Below, in pieces: positions 1 through 7,662 of a stretch of 37,532 bases of DNA. The stretch is from the NCBI GenBank assembly GCA_016744895.1, contig JADGDK010000014.1, positions 1 to 37,532 of the forward strand, given 5' to 3'. Origin of the DNA: Campylobacterales bacterium. GTDB lineage: Bacteria; Campylobacterota; Campylobacteria; Campylobacterales; QNZT01. The translations under genes were made by a program, and so were the position numbers. How positions within the stretch are numbered: the stretch's first letter is position 1; every line of letters starts with the position of its first letter. The notes under the pieces are model-generated. The model was not told the DNA's origin. It searched no databases and was given only the letters and a program-made list of their open reading frames with translations.

Positions 1-151
1 AGCTAGCACCGAGCAAAACAATAGTATCTTTTAACTTTTTAGGAGGAAGTGGCTTAATACCTAAAAAACTCTTTTTCTTTTTTATCACCAGATAAAGCGT
101 TAACAGAAAGGTAAAAACACCATAAATCCTAAGAGGTGAATAAAATCTCAA
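1..151 (-). CDS. Partial N-terminus, possible SDR-type oxidoreductase
   Basis: An open frame runs off the left edge on the minus strand. It begins at a TTG codon and reads about 50 residues: a hydrophobic stretch (YGVFTFLLTLYLVI), a basic patch, then KDTIVLLGAS at the window edge. The last motif resembles the start of a short-chain dehydrogenase Rossmann fold (GASxGxG), but the Gly-rich loop is cut off. An AAGGAG lies upstream, about 14 nt from the TTG, which is long, so the exact start is uncertain. The gene is divergent from hemH. The N-terminal membrane segment would suggest a membrane-attached enzyme. The frame is short and the family call is weak. Confidence 0.35.
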   Translation of the reverse strand, partial: MRFYSPLRIYGVFTFLLTLYLVIKKKKSFLGIKPLPPKKLKDTIVLLGAS

Positions 152-290
152 ATTTTTTATTTGAGCTCCTTATGTAAAGTGCTTTATTATAGCAGTTTTT
201 AAACCTTTTAGTAGCCACACAATGTCAACTCGTCTTGACTATAAAACATTTCAATCGACATAAATCTCCTACAAACAATCGCGCTATCCT

Positions 291-296
291 TATAAA
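291..296 (+). promoter_or_regulatory. Likely -10 box of hemH
   Basis: TATAAA followed by AT lies about 28 nt upstream of the hemH ATG. No convincing -35 is visible, which is usual for sigma70 promoters in Campylobacterota. Confidence 0.4.
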
Positions 297-323
297 ATAC
301 ACTTCTAAATAAAAGGAGAACAG

Positions 324-1282
324 ATGAAAGAAGCCATCATACTACTCAACATGGGTGAACCAAACAATCTAAGCGAAGTAAAAGTATTTTTAAACAATAT
401 GTTCAATGATCGTCGTATCATCCAAGCACCATTACTCATACGAAAAGTCATCTCTTTTCTCATCGTAAAGTCATCTCTTTTCTCATCGTAAAGTCACGAC
501 TCAAAGAAGCCACTCAAAACTACAAAGAACTTGGAGGAAAGTCTCCTATCGTAGACTATACCAAGTCACTTATCAAAAAACTAGAGAAAAAAACAGGTGT
601 AGAGACAACCTTTGCTATGCGGTATACGCCGCCATTTACCAAAGAGGCACTAGAGAAGATAAAAGATGCAGATAAGATATATGCCATACCACTCTATCCG
701 CACTTCTCTTCTACTACAACACAGTCATCTTTTGACGCACTTTTTGAAGAAGCAGAAAAACTCGGTATAGAAGATAAGATAGTAACAGTTGATAACTATC
801 ATCTCAATCCACAGTACAATGAAGCTATCGTAAACAGTATCCAAGAGACACTAGGCGATGAAAATCCTGAAGAGTATGATCTGATATTTAGTGCACATGG
901 ACTACCACAAAAGATCATAGACCAAGGTGATCTTTACCAAAAACATATCAAAGAAAATGTAGCCTATGCTAGTCAACTTTTAAAAGAGCAAGGTATCGAC
1001 TTTGCAAATGTACATCTCGCTTACCAATCACGTGTTGGGCCACTACAGTGGACAAAACCCTACCTCGATGAAAAACTCAAAGAACTAGACAATAAAAAAG
1101 TCATTCTATACCCTATCGCTTTTACTGTTGATAACTCAGAGACAGAGTTTGAACTTGATGTAGAGTATAGAGAAGTGGCAGAAGAGTTAGGCTATGAAAG
1201 CTATAAAGTAGCCAAAGCACCTAATGATAATCCTGAGTTTATCAATGCTTTAGACAATATATATAGACGTATAAAATACTAA
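324..1282 (+). pseudogene. hemH: Ferrochelatase, frameshifted by a 23-bp duplication
   Basis: Ferrochelatase inserts Fe2+ into protoporphyrin IX, the last step of protoheme synthesis. The true start is the ATG at 324 behind AAAAGGAG; it reads MKEAIILLNMGEP, the typical N-terminus. A 23-bp tandem duplication (444-466 and 467-489) shifts the frame, and translation stops at TAA 489-491 after about 55 residues. Removing one copy restores one continuous frame of about 311 residues, the normal family length, including the signature SAHGLP with its catalytic His and the downstream YQSRVGPLQWTKP block. The ORF-track frame starting at 617 is only the C-terminal two thirds of the enzyme. Everything else in the gene looks intact, so this is a recent lesion, a reversible slippage event, or an assembly error. 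A heme-requiring cytochrome gene lies in the same window. Confidence 0.9.
444..496 (+). repeat. 23-bp tandem duplication inside hemH
   Basis: The unit AAAGTCATCTCTTTTCTCATCGT occurs twice back to back (444-466, 467-489) and is followed by a 7-nt partial third copy, AAAGTCA. The 7-nt direct repeat would have flanked the original single copy, the classic substrate for slipped-strand duplication. Because 23 is not a multiple of three, the reading frame is broken. Confidence 0.97.
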
Positions 1283-1533
1283 AAAAGCACAATCTAATTG
1301 ATAAGAAACTATAAGACTTTTCTGTAGACATCAGTAAAACTTAGTTTCTTGGATATATAATTTCAAATATTTATTTTTTGTAAAAAAGTCCCAAATCTGA
1401 CCCAACTTTTGACTCGCCATCTCATACCTTTTTGCACAAATTATCACACTATAAGGCTTCCAATTAATTCAGTAGCCAAACTATAGAGCTGCAATAGTAA
1501 AATGGCATAATCATAAGTAAAAAAAGGATTTAT

Positions 1534-1593
1534 ATGTCAATAGCTGATATAAAGAAAATGCCTTTAGTTGAAAAAAGAGCCCAAGATGGTTAA
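1534..1593 (+). pseudogene. Possible truncated addiction-module antitoxin remnant
   Basis: A 19-codon frame with an AAAAGGA-type ribosome site reads MSIADIKKMPLVEKRAQDG and then stops. The first 14 residues resemble the N-terminus of the small 'addiction module component' family (TIGR02574 type, which starts like MSxxDIxKLPxxEKL). The rest of such a protein (about 70 residues) is absent and is replaced by the hairpin that ends the opposing gene. It may be a broken antitoxin, or coincidence. Confidence 0.25.
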
Positions 1594-1607
1594 GTAACTA
1601 TCTTGGG
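1571..1607 (-). terminator. Rho-independent terminator of the 1633-2019 gene
   Basis: The inverted repeat CCCAAGAT / ATCTTGGG (8 bp, 12-nt loop) is followed, when read on the minus strand, by CTCTTTTTTC. It lies 26 nt past the stop of the minus-strand gene. Confidence 0.65.
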
Positions 1608-1632
1608 ATATATTCATTTTGATGTAAGGTTA

Positions 1633-2019
1633 TTAGCACTTAAGTGCTTTTGACCACTCCTCCATGGTGTCATGAGCCTTTTCACTTGGTGCTTCCATAA
1701 ATTCTATGATGTATCTGTCTTCAAGTTCACAAATTCCAATAATTCTTGGTCTCACTGCTGCAACTTTCGTATTTGGAATCTCTGGACCAAAACAGAAAAT
1801 AATGTTTTGCATATCTTTGATCTCAGGTGCGATTGGTCCACCGATATCTGTTGTGTGCTCATAATGGTTGAATATAGCAATATATTTTGCGATAGGATGT
1901 GCATCTATCAATATTTTAAAATACGTGATAATCTCCCCAACATTTTGTTGTTTGATCTCATTTTTGTTAAGTTCAAGTGACCATATTGGATATTTGTCTT
2001 TAAAAGTAGTCTGTTTCAT
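1633..2019 (-). CDS. Small conserved hypothetical protein
   Basis: This 128-residue soluble protein has no signal peptide or membrane segment. It begins MKQTTFKDKYPIWSLELNKNE and has an alpha/beta appearance, with conserved-looking stretches IAIFNHYEHTT, IIFCFGPEIPN and AAVRPRIIGICEL. I recall similar small proteins in Sulfurimonas-like genomes (possibly the family named DUF6858), but I cannot verify this from sequence alone. It is a single gene divergent from the 2307 gene and has its own downstream terminator. A perfect 14-bp palindrome, AGCACTTAAGTGCT, overlaps its last codons and stop (1635-1648). No function can be assigned. Confidence 0.75.
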   Translation of the reverse strand: MKQTTFKDKYPIWSLELNKNEIKQQNVGEIITYFKILIDAHPIAKYIAIFNHYEHTTDIGGPIAPEIKDMQNIIFCFGPEIPNTKVAAVRPRIIGICELEDRYIIEFMEAPSEKAHDTMEEWSKALKC

Positions 2020-2175
2020 TATGATTCCCTATAAAAAAATTAAGTATATATTATAACAATAGTTACTTACTTTATGTGTTTCTAAGAGATAGATGAAGAT
2101 ATATCACGCAATGGGAACATCTTAATGAGTTAATAGTTTCATAAAATTTTAAATAAGTGTTCCTTAACTTTTCCT

Positions 2176-2256
2176 AGGGACTTAGCGAGTTGTTTAACAA
2201 TCTCCCTCACTGGCAATAGGGTTGGAATCCCCCATAGGGTACCAATTCAACAACTC
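2176..2256. repeat. Structured intergenic inverted repeat
   Basis: The outer arms GAGTTGTT (2187-2194) and AACAACTC (2249-2256) are perfect complements. Between them are nested hairpins: CCCT...AGGG (2204-2207 / 2218-2221), and TTGG...CCAA (2222-2225 / 2242-2245) closing a CCC/GGG stem. The block is richer in GC than its flanks and non-coding. It resembles a small mobile intergenic repeat or a folded RNA. It lies about 50 nt before the start of the 2307 gene. Confidence 0.5.
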
Positions 2257-2306
2257 ACAGAAATATGAAATAGTTTGTGTTATCATGCTGAAAAGGAGTT
2301 ATTAAC

Positions 2307-3167
2307 ATGAAAGAGGTCATTAGAGTATATAAAAAGCACCAGCTTACAGTTGATAACTTTGTGATTACATTGCTTAAAAGCTTACCTCAAAACTTTATCG
2401 ACAATGCAGAGACTATTTTAAAACACAATGCATCTATTCAACTCATGTATGCTGTGGATGAATCATATCGTCAAATTACTCCTACTGTATGTAAAAAAGA
2501 GAAAGAATTGACAAGTGTAGATAGTGATAAAAGTCATTATTTTACAAAGCTTTTTCTTGATGAGGAAGGTTTCTATGTCTCCAATCCCTATATCCATTAT
2601 CGTAATGGTGCAGCAAGTATCTCTGTAGTTAAAAAGGTTGATGATATTTATCAAGTATTTGACTTCAATTTGATTTTACTTTTGGAAGAGTTACAACTGA
2701 TTAAGTATAACAGTTTGCATGAAAAGTTTAAAAAGGCTGTGTATTTACTTGGTTCTACTATGCTTGCTGTTGTTTCTATTGTGCTTATAGCATATGGTGG
2801 TTATAAGTTTGTTAGTATCTTTTTTATTGACAATTTAGATTTTTTTGAAGAAACTTTCAAGTCTATTATTGCTGTGACGTTAGGAATTGCAATTTTTGAT
2901 TTGGCAAAACAGATTTTTGAACATGAGGTGATTTTTCATTCATTTACCCATGAAGAAGATAGGCAATATAAAGTATTGGGAAAATTTTTGATCTCAATTA
3001 TCATTGCGCTTTCTATAGAAACATTGATGGTGGTTTTTAAAATAGCATTAGATGATTATACACATATGCTTTCTGCATTTTATCTTTTGATCGGTACGAC
3101 AGTGATGTTTATCGGATTGGCATATTTTTATAAAACGATTAAACAGAGTGGTTGTAGGGATGAGTGA
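2307..3167 (+). CDS. PDC/Cache-like sensor protein with four membrane helices
   Basis: A 286-residue protein with AAAAGGAG upstream of its ATG. Residues 1-140 are soluble and look like a PDC/Cache-type ligand fold: the stretch EEGFYVSNPYIHYRNGAASI (about 86-105) followed by a hydrophobic strand resembles the usual 'S.PYI....G...ISV' signature. Residues about 152-276 form four hydrophobic helices, separated by a charged cytosolic or periplasmic segment around 205-228. There is no HAMP, kinase, GGDEF or MCP output domain, so it is not a standard receptor. No N-terminal membrane segment precedes the sensor part, which would place it on the cytosolic side unless it is exported otherwise. It is a single gene, convergent with the next one. 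The function is unknown; the Cache-like call is inferred from sequence pattern. Confidence 0.7.
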   Translation: MKEVIRVYKKHQLTVDNFVITLLKSLPQNFIDNAETILKHNASIQLMYAVDESYRQITPTVCKKEKELTSVDSDKSHYFTKLFLDEEGFYVSNPYIHYRNGAASISVVKKVDDIYQVFDFNLILLLEELQLIKYNSLHEKFKKAVYLLGSTMLAVVSIVLIAYGGYKFVSIFFIDNLDFFEETFKSIIAVTLGIAIFDLAKQIFEHEVIFHSFTHEEDRQYKVLGKFLISIIIALSIETLMVVFKIALDDYTHMLSAFYLLIGTTVMFIGLAYFYKTIKQSGCRDE

Positions 3168-3177
3168 TTAAGTTTAC

Positions 3178-4116
3178 TTAGACTGCTACATCCAACCCAA
3201 AAAGTGCTTTAGCCTCTCCATTTTCACTCAATGCAACAGATGTTTTTTGAAGTTGAGCAATAGTAGTGTTGGAACTGTCTTTAAAATCAAAACTTCCCTT
3301 TACCGCATCAAGAGATAGTGCGCCGATTCCAGCTTCTTTAAGAGTGATGGTTTTGTCATCTTCAGCTGTTTTAACCCAAAGTTTAAGACTTTTAAATGAT
3401 GAATCATTTTCATCAATCCATCCATTTTTATCTTCATCTAGTTTTGCAAGTTCTGTAAACCCATCACCAGACTTTGGACCAAAAAGTTCACTACCATCAT
3501 TGACTTTTCCATCATTGTTTTTATCCAGTGTTAAAAAGCCACTGTTTGTTGATAGATTGGGTATATGCTCTATAGCACCACCTTTGATAAGATCAAAATC
3601 AAATCGTCCTTGACCGATCGGCGCATTTCCATCGAGTGAGATGACCAGTGGATCACTGAGGGCATCTCCTGCACGGAACTTTGTACTTTGTGTCAAGCTA
3701 AATTCTCTATGAAATTGTACATTAAGTGTAAAATCTATCTCTTTTCCATCTTCTGTACGTACGCTACCTGAGGAGTTGATATCTAATGATTGCTCTTCAT
3801 GTAGGGAGTATTCATTTGTGATCTCTAGCCCCCATCCAAAACGCTTTTCTCCATTTTCATCTGCGCTTTGCCGTTGTAGTGATGCTGAACCGTCAGAGCG
3901 AAAGGATTTCATTGAGATTTTTTTACCTGTGAGTTCTTCTAGTATCGCCACCATGGTACGTAACTTTGGATCGAGGTTTGTCTCTTCAAATTCAGACTCT
4001 TTTGGAGGTGCATTGATAGGGGTAGTTTTTTCAAAACGTATGCTCTGAGTTGACGCTTCATTTTTTACATAGTTCATAGAAGAGAAGTTGTTTACAATCG
4101 AAGATTCTATTTTCAT
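3178..4116 (-). CDS. EF-hand-like calcium-binding repeat protein
   Basis: The ATG at 4116 is preferred over the GTG at 4125 of the ORF track because AAGGTGG sits the right distance before the ATG, and the GTG lies inside that site. The product is 312 residues. The N-terminal third is polar and low-complexity, with TMVAILEELTGKKISM around residues 55-70. The C-terminal part carries the common pattern seen near type I secreted and VCBS-type proteins: LDKNNDGKVNDGSELFG, then LDEDKNGWIDENDSSF, then LKLWVK. Both loops have the Asp/Asn spacing of EF-hand or dockerin-like calcium sites. No signal peptide or RTX nonapeptides are visible, so how or whether it is secreted is unclear. It is a single gene; its 3' end faces the 2307 gene with only 10 nt between the two stops. 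Confidence 0.75.
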   Translation of the reverse strand: MKIESSIVNNFSSMNYVKNEASTQSIRFEKTTPINAPPKESEFEETNLDPKLRTMVAILEELTGKKISMKSFRSDGSASLQRQSADENGEKRFGWGLEITNEYSLHEEQSLDINSSGSVRTEDGKEIDFTLNVQFHREFSLTQSTKFRAGDALSDPLVISLDGNAPIGQGRFDFDLIKGGAIEHIPNLSTNSGFLTLDKNNDGKVNDGSELFGPKSGDGFTELAKLDEDKNGWIDENDSSFKSLKLWVKTAEDDKTITLKEAGIGALSLDAVKGSFDFKDSSNTTIAQLQKTSVALSENGEAKALFGLDVAV

Positions 4117-4150
4117 AACACCCACCTTTTTAGTCTCTATACTACTAAAT

Positions 4151-4238
4151 CGGTTATTCCAATAGATTCTATGTATCTATCTTATCACTACAGCCCTAAA
4201 ATAGGGCGTTTATTTACTATTTGTAACTTATATAACCG
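4151..4238. repeat. Nested inverted repeats between two minus-strand genes
   Basis: GCCCTA aaa TAGGGC (4193-4207) forms a 6-bp hairpin with a T-rich + strand flank. It is enclosed by CGGTTAT (4151-4157) and ATAACCG (4232-4238). It lies between the stop of the epimerase gene and the start of the EF-hand gene. It may be a terminator or an upstream control element of the latter. The support is modest. Confidence 0.35.
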
Positions 4239-4240
4239 AC

Positions 4241-5062
4241 TTATGAGTCTAAAAGGTGTTCCAATGAACGTTCGATTGTTGGATATTTAAAGCTAAACCC
4301 AGCATTTTGTAGTGCTTTTGGATAGATTTCTTTCGAACCTGTTAACACAGATGCCGCTTCTGCATACATAGTCTTCAAAGCAAGTTCAGGGATGGGTAAA
4401 ATGGTAGGGCGATTGAGTACCTTACCTAATGCTTTTGTAAAAGTGTAGTTGCTTACAGGAGTTGGAGATGAAGCATTGAAAATTCCTGTAAGTCTGTTCT
4501 CGATGACAAAATGGTAAATACGCATCAAGTCCTCGATATCGATCCAACTTGTCATCATCTTTCCATCGCCGATGATACCTCCAACACCTAACCGAAATGG
4601 AGTGAGCATCTGTGCAAGTGCACCTCCATTTTCCCCTAGTATGACACTAAAGCGTAAAATAGTGGTTGGTTTTTCACAAAGAAGCGCTTCTTTCTCCCAG
4701 TTAGTAGTCAGTTGTCCTAGAAAATCATCTGCTATTAATTGACATGACTCATCACATGCGATATCATCAGGATAGATACCGATAGCAGAAGTTGAGATAA
4801 AGTGAGAAACTTGACTCTGATTAAGCACTTTTACAAGTTTTTTGGTCGTATCTATACGACTTTTTATAAGTACTTTTTTGTAAGGGGTACTCCACCGTTT
4901 TATGATAGGTGCACCAGCTAAATTAATGACTATATCAACATCTTTTAATTTTTTTAAGATCATAGTTTCATCATCATTTCTTTCAATTACGACGATATCT
5001 TGAAACTGTTTTTGTAGTGCATTCCCCACAAAGCCGTTTGCTCCAGTAAGTGCTATTTTCAT
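4241..5062 (-). CDS. yfcH: TIGR01777 (YfcH-type) NAD-dependent epimerase family protein
   Basis: The start is the ATG at 5062 (MKIALTGANGFVG) behind AAAGGAG; the upstream ATG of the ORF track lacks such a site and adds nine residues before the Rossmann fold. The product is 273 residues. The N-terminal TGANGFVG is the dinucleotide-binding loop; INLAGAPI (about 58-65), STSAIGIYP, LRFSVILG and MMTSWIDIEDL are hallmark blocks of the TIGR01777 / SDR39U1 family. Members are extended SDR proteins of unknown substrate. The gene is downstream of the protease/pro-region pair on the same strand, about 60 nt away, so co-transcription is possible but not shown. Confidence 0.88.
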   Translation of the reverse strand: MKIALTGANGFVGNALQKQFQDIVVIERNDDETMILKKLKDVDIVINLAGAPIIKRWSTPYKKVLIKSRIDTTKKLVKVLNQSQVSHFISTSAIGIYPDDIACDESCQLIADDFLGQLTTNWEKEALLCEKPTTILRFSVILGENGGALAQMLTPFRLGVGGIIGDGKMMTSWIDIEDLMRIYHFVIENRLTGIFNASSPTPVSNYTFTKALGKVLNRPTILPIPELALKTMYAEAASVLTGSKEIYPKALQNAGFSFKYPTIERSLEHLLDS

Positions 5063-5125
5063 GATTGACTCCTTTACAAATATATTCACATGTTACTCAG
5101 AAATGATGTATAAAGTGTGTAGTGT

Positions 5126-5509
5126 TTATTTATCACTTTTATCTGTATATACTTCTGCTAAAGCTTTTTCTCTTTTTTGTTTCCAAATACTTAATAACGT
5201 TTGTTGGTCAATTTTAGAGTTATCTGCGGAAAGTGTGTTAAGTGTTGGATGGACTTTTGTTCCTGATGGTACAAGATCTAATACTCCATTTACTTCACCT
5301 ATCTTCCCATATTCGTAGTTTTTTGATTGATTGTTGTATTTAATGATATGGTTTTTATTGTCTTGAACCCAATTAAACCACTCATCCCCTTTTACTTTTC
5401 CAATAAAAATAGTGCCATCTTTTTGTTTGAATTCTATATCTCCTTTGAATGCAGGAGCTCCAAATGTTAGTGTTGCAATGGCACTAGTTAATAGTATTAT
5501 TTTTTGCAT
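5126..5509 (-). CDS. Secreted stand-alone M6-protease pro-region-like protein
   Basis: A 127-residue protein with a signal peptide (MQKIILLTSAIATLTFGA, cut near APA). The mature part begins APAFKGDIEFKQKDGTIFIG and continues KVKGDEWFNWVQDNKNHIIK...YEYGK...GTKVHP. This order (Pro-rich start, QxDGT, GDEWFxW, a Gly/Tyr block, GxxVHP) is what the N-terminal pro-region of M6 family metalloproteases looks like. Here it stands alone, followed by a charged helix (IWKQKREKALAEV), and lies 11 nt downstream of the M6 peptidase gene on the same strand. It may act as a foldase, inhibitor or activity-control partner in the periplasm or outside the cell. Homology is judged by pattern only. Confidence 0.7.
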   Translation of the reverse strand: MQKIILLTSAIATLTFGAPAFKGDIEFKQKDGTIFIGKVKGDEWFNWVQDNKNHIIKYNNQSKNYEYGKIGEVNGVLDLVPSGTKVHPTLNTLSADNSKIDQQTLLSIWKQKREKALAEVYTDKSDK

Positions 5510-5520
5510 CTAATTTTTCC

Positions 5521-7662
5521 TTATTGTATCTCTATATCTGCAAACATAGAAGCACCATTATCTGAAATATTTGTGATACTGATTCCACTACTTCTAGCGT
5601 TATATAGATTTGAATTTGGTGTTGTTGTGGGTGTGAAACTATCAACATTTCCTGAAAAATAAAGGTTATGTGTATGCCCTCTATGTTCACCAGTATCTAA
5701 ACCTACATTGTTTGCCTCTTCAATGTCTACTAGTTTATGTGTTTCATCATTATTATCATATACATTATCATCAATATGTAAAATAGATAAACCCCCTGTA
5801 AAAGTATTACCTTTCAATAAAGATAGTCCTCTATCGTAACCATTATTTGTTCGATTTTCAACTAAAAAATATTCACCTGAACGCTGTGTAGTTATCTTAT
5901 ATAGTTGATAGTCTATATAAGAAGTTCCGCGAAATTCTAAAGTTGAACTATTGTTTTCTATGACTATTGGATCAACAAATCCAGACTGCATTTTACTCCA
6001 TCCCGTCATATGTGTTGGTGTCATACCTGGTGATTCTGTTATAGATTTTTTGCCCCAGTTACCAGCTCCCATAAGACCAAAATTTCCTATACCTTCAGAG
6101 ACGCCATCAAGGTCAGTATCATAAAGATCTGGTAATCCTAGAGCTGAATGTCCCAACTCATGTGCTATGATACCTATAGTTGCATCAGTACCATGTTGAA
6201 AGTGACTCTCACCAAATCTTGAATACCAGCCATCTGTACTGCACTCCATCAGTTTCACGCCATCAAGTGTAGGTGCATTAGTATTGCCTCCATACATACA
6301 CCAAGCATGTGCCCAAATACCTGGACTTAATCCAGTTGAGCGCTCCCCACCTGCTACTAAAAACATTACTTGGAGTTCATCTCTTGAGATTGCATTATTA
6401 TGATCAGTGTCATATTGGGCGTAGTTGATATAGCTATTTGTTAATTGTATTGCTTCAACAATTCTATTTGGAAAATCATCAACATCATTGGGGTGATTTT
6501 CATTAAGTGATACTGTGATAATTCCATCATTTGTTGTAGCTTGAGTCTCTATAGCTTTTTCAAATTGTAATTTTCCATAAGATATTTCATTGTAGTAGTG
6601 GTTTAATTCACCATCACCTGTTCCAAATATTTTTTGACTCCAAACTGAAGCATCACTGTGGAATTTATAATCATTAAATTCTATACGTATAATTACTAAT
6701 GGTAGTTTATTTGTAACATTTATACTTACACGATCACTTGTAGTTGCATTTTCATTGTCTGTAGCAGTCAATGTAAGCTCATGGATGCCAACTGTTTGGG
6801 GTTTGTATTTAAATGTAGGTTGATCAGATAAAATTTTATTAGATTCTCTCCATTCGTATTTTATGATTTCACCATCACTATCAGTTGCATTTCCAGATAC
6901 CCAAGTTTCATGTCCAACTTTTATTTTTTGATCTTCCCCTGCATTTACTAGTGGAGTATCATTAACTGTTCTAATTAAAATATATACTGTAGCTTCATTA
7001 GAGTCAGAGTTTCCATCATTCACTTTATATCTTACTGTATCACTTCCTCTAAAGTTTTCATTAGGGGTGTATGTCAAATTGGGAAAAATACCATTTAAGG
7101 TTCCATGTATGGGGTTGGAGGTTACAATCATTGTAAGAGGATCCCCTTCAACATCATCTGCTTCTATAGTAAAAGATACCTCTTGATCTTCATCTGTAAC
7201 AATATTTTGGTCTAGTAAAATTGGAATATCATTTGTATCGTTTGATGGAAGAATAGTGATTGTCATTGTATCACTATCTGATTCTCCATGAGCATCAGTA
7301 ACAGTAAAGGTTATATTGTGTTCTCCTTCACTAAAATCATTTTTAGTAAAATCCTTCTTTGTAGATAGTAGGGTTTCACCTTCTTGCCACTTGAAAGATA
7401 GCTGGTCATCATCTGCATCATACGCACCACCAGAAAAGTTAATTAAAACTCCATTTTCTCTTGTGAGTTTATTAACTATTTCAGCTTCTGGTTTAGTGTT
7501 TGTTACGATCTCTTCAGTAGCTGGGATATCTTGTTTCTTCGTTGGAGTCTGTGTAACTTCTTGTACGATTTTATTTTTAGGTGTCTCATCTACTGCACCT
7601 CCACAGGCGGAAAATAAGAAAGTCATTATAATGAATGTAGATAATTTAAATATATATGACAA
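5521..7662 (-). CDS. M6-family metalloprotease lipoprotein with PKD/Ig-like domains
   Basis: The start is taken as TTG at 7662, six nt after AAGGAG. From there the product (713 residues) begins with a lipoprotein signal ending FLFSAC (lipid Cys about residue 20). The 77 extra residues of the ORF track lie in the divergent promoter and inside msrBA. The order is: Pro/Thr/Lys-rich linker (about 24-55); PKD-like domain (about 57-140, ITFTVTDAHGESDSDTMTI); cadherin/Ig-like 'tandem-95' domain (about 145-235, FRGSDTVRYKVNDG); a second PKD-like domain (about 240-320, AGEDQKIKVG); then the peptidase, with zinc motif HELGH at about 501-505, LPDLYD after it, and Met-turn region FGLMGAGNWG. The catalytic residues are present. 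It is likely exported and outer-membrane- or surface-attached, degrading extracellular protein. The next gene encodes a matching pro-region-like protein. Confidence 0.88.
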   Translation of the reverse strand: MSYIFKLSTFIIMTFLFSACGGAVDETPKNKIVQEVTQTPTKKQDIPATEEIVTNTKPEAEIVNKLTRENGVLINFSGGAYDADDDQLSFKWQEGETLLSTKKDFTKNDFSEGEHNITFTVTDAHGESDSDTMTITILPSNDTNDIPILLDQNIVTDEDQEVSFTIEADDVEGDPLTMIVTSNPIHGTLNGIFPNLTYTPNENFRGSDTVRYKVNDGNSDSNEATVYILIRTVNDTPLVNAGEDQKIKVGHETWVSGNATDSDGEIIKYEWRESNKILSDQPTFKYKPQTVGIHELTLTATDNENATTSDRVSINVTNKLPLVIIRIEFNDYKFHSDASVWSQKIFGTGDGELNHYYNEISYGKLQFEKAIETQATTNDGIITVSLNENHPNDVDDFPNRIVEAIQLTNSYINYAQYDTDHNNAISRDELQVMFLVAGGERSTGLSPGIWAHAWCMYGGNTNAPTLDGVKLMECSTDGWYSRFGESHFQHGTDATIGIIAHELGHSALGLPDLYDTDLDGVSEGIGNFGLMGAGNWGKKSITESPGMTPTHMTGWSKMQSGFVDPIVIENNSSTLEFRGTSYIDYQLYKITTQRSGEYFLVENRTNNGYDRGLSLLKGNTFTGGLSILHIDDNVYDNNDETHKLVDIEEANNVGLDTGEHRGHTHNLYFSGNVDSFTPTTTPNSNLYNARSSGISITNISDNGASMFADIEIQ

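Larger units (their letters stand above)
1283..1632. other. 350-nt gap with gene remnants and a terminator
   Basis: No full gene is visible. The gap is AT-rich and full of stops in all frames. On the minus strand a short open stretch around 1350-1450 reads RYEMASQKLGQIWDFF, which looks protein-like but is not assignable. The only other contents seen are the small antitoxin-like frame at 1534 and the minus-strand hairpin at 1571-1607. It may be a decayed accessory locus. Confidence 0.4.

Noticed and set aside
617-1282. ORF-track ferrochelatase start at 617
   Set aside because: The frame lacks the conserved first ~98 residues, which are present upstream in another frame from ATG 324; the break is the 23-bp duplication, so 617 is not a native start.
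2187-2256. Integron attC site
   Set aside because: The ends contain RYYYAAC-like heptamers in both arms, but not the complementary RYYYAAC...GTTRRRY pair in the right order, and no cassette structure or integrase is visible.
2187-2256. tRNA-like gene from the cloverleaf appearance
   Set aside because: No anticodon arm of proper size, no TTCGA loop and no discriminator/CCA region.
3266-4048. Plus-strand ORFs of 115 and 90 residues
   Set aside because: Serine-rich antisense shadows of the EF-hand-like gene, with no ribosome sites.
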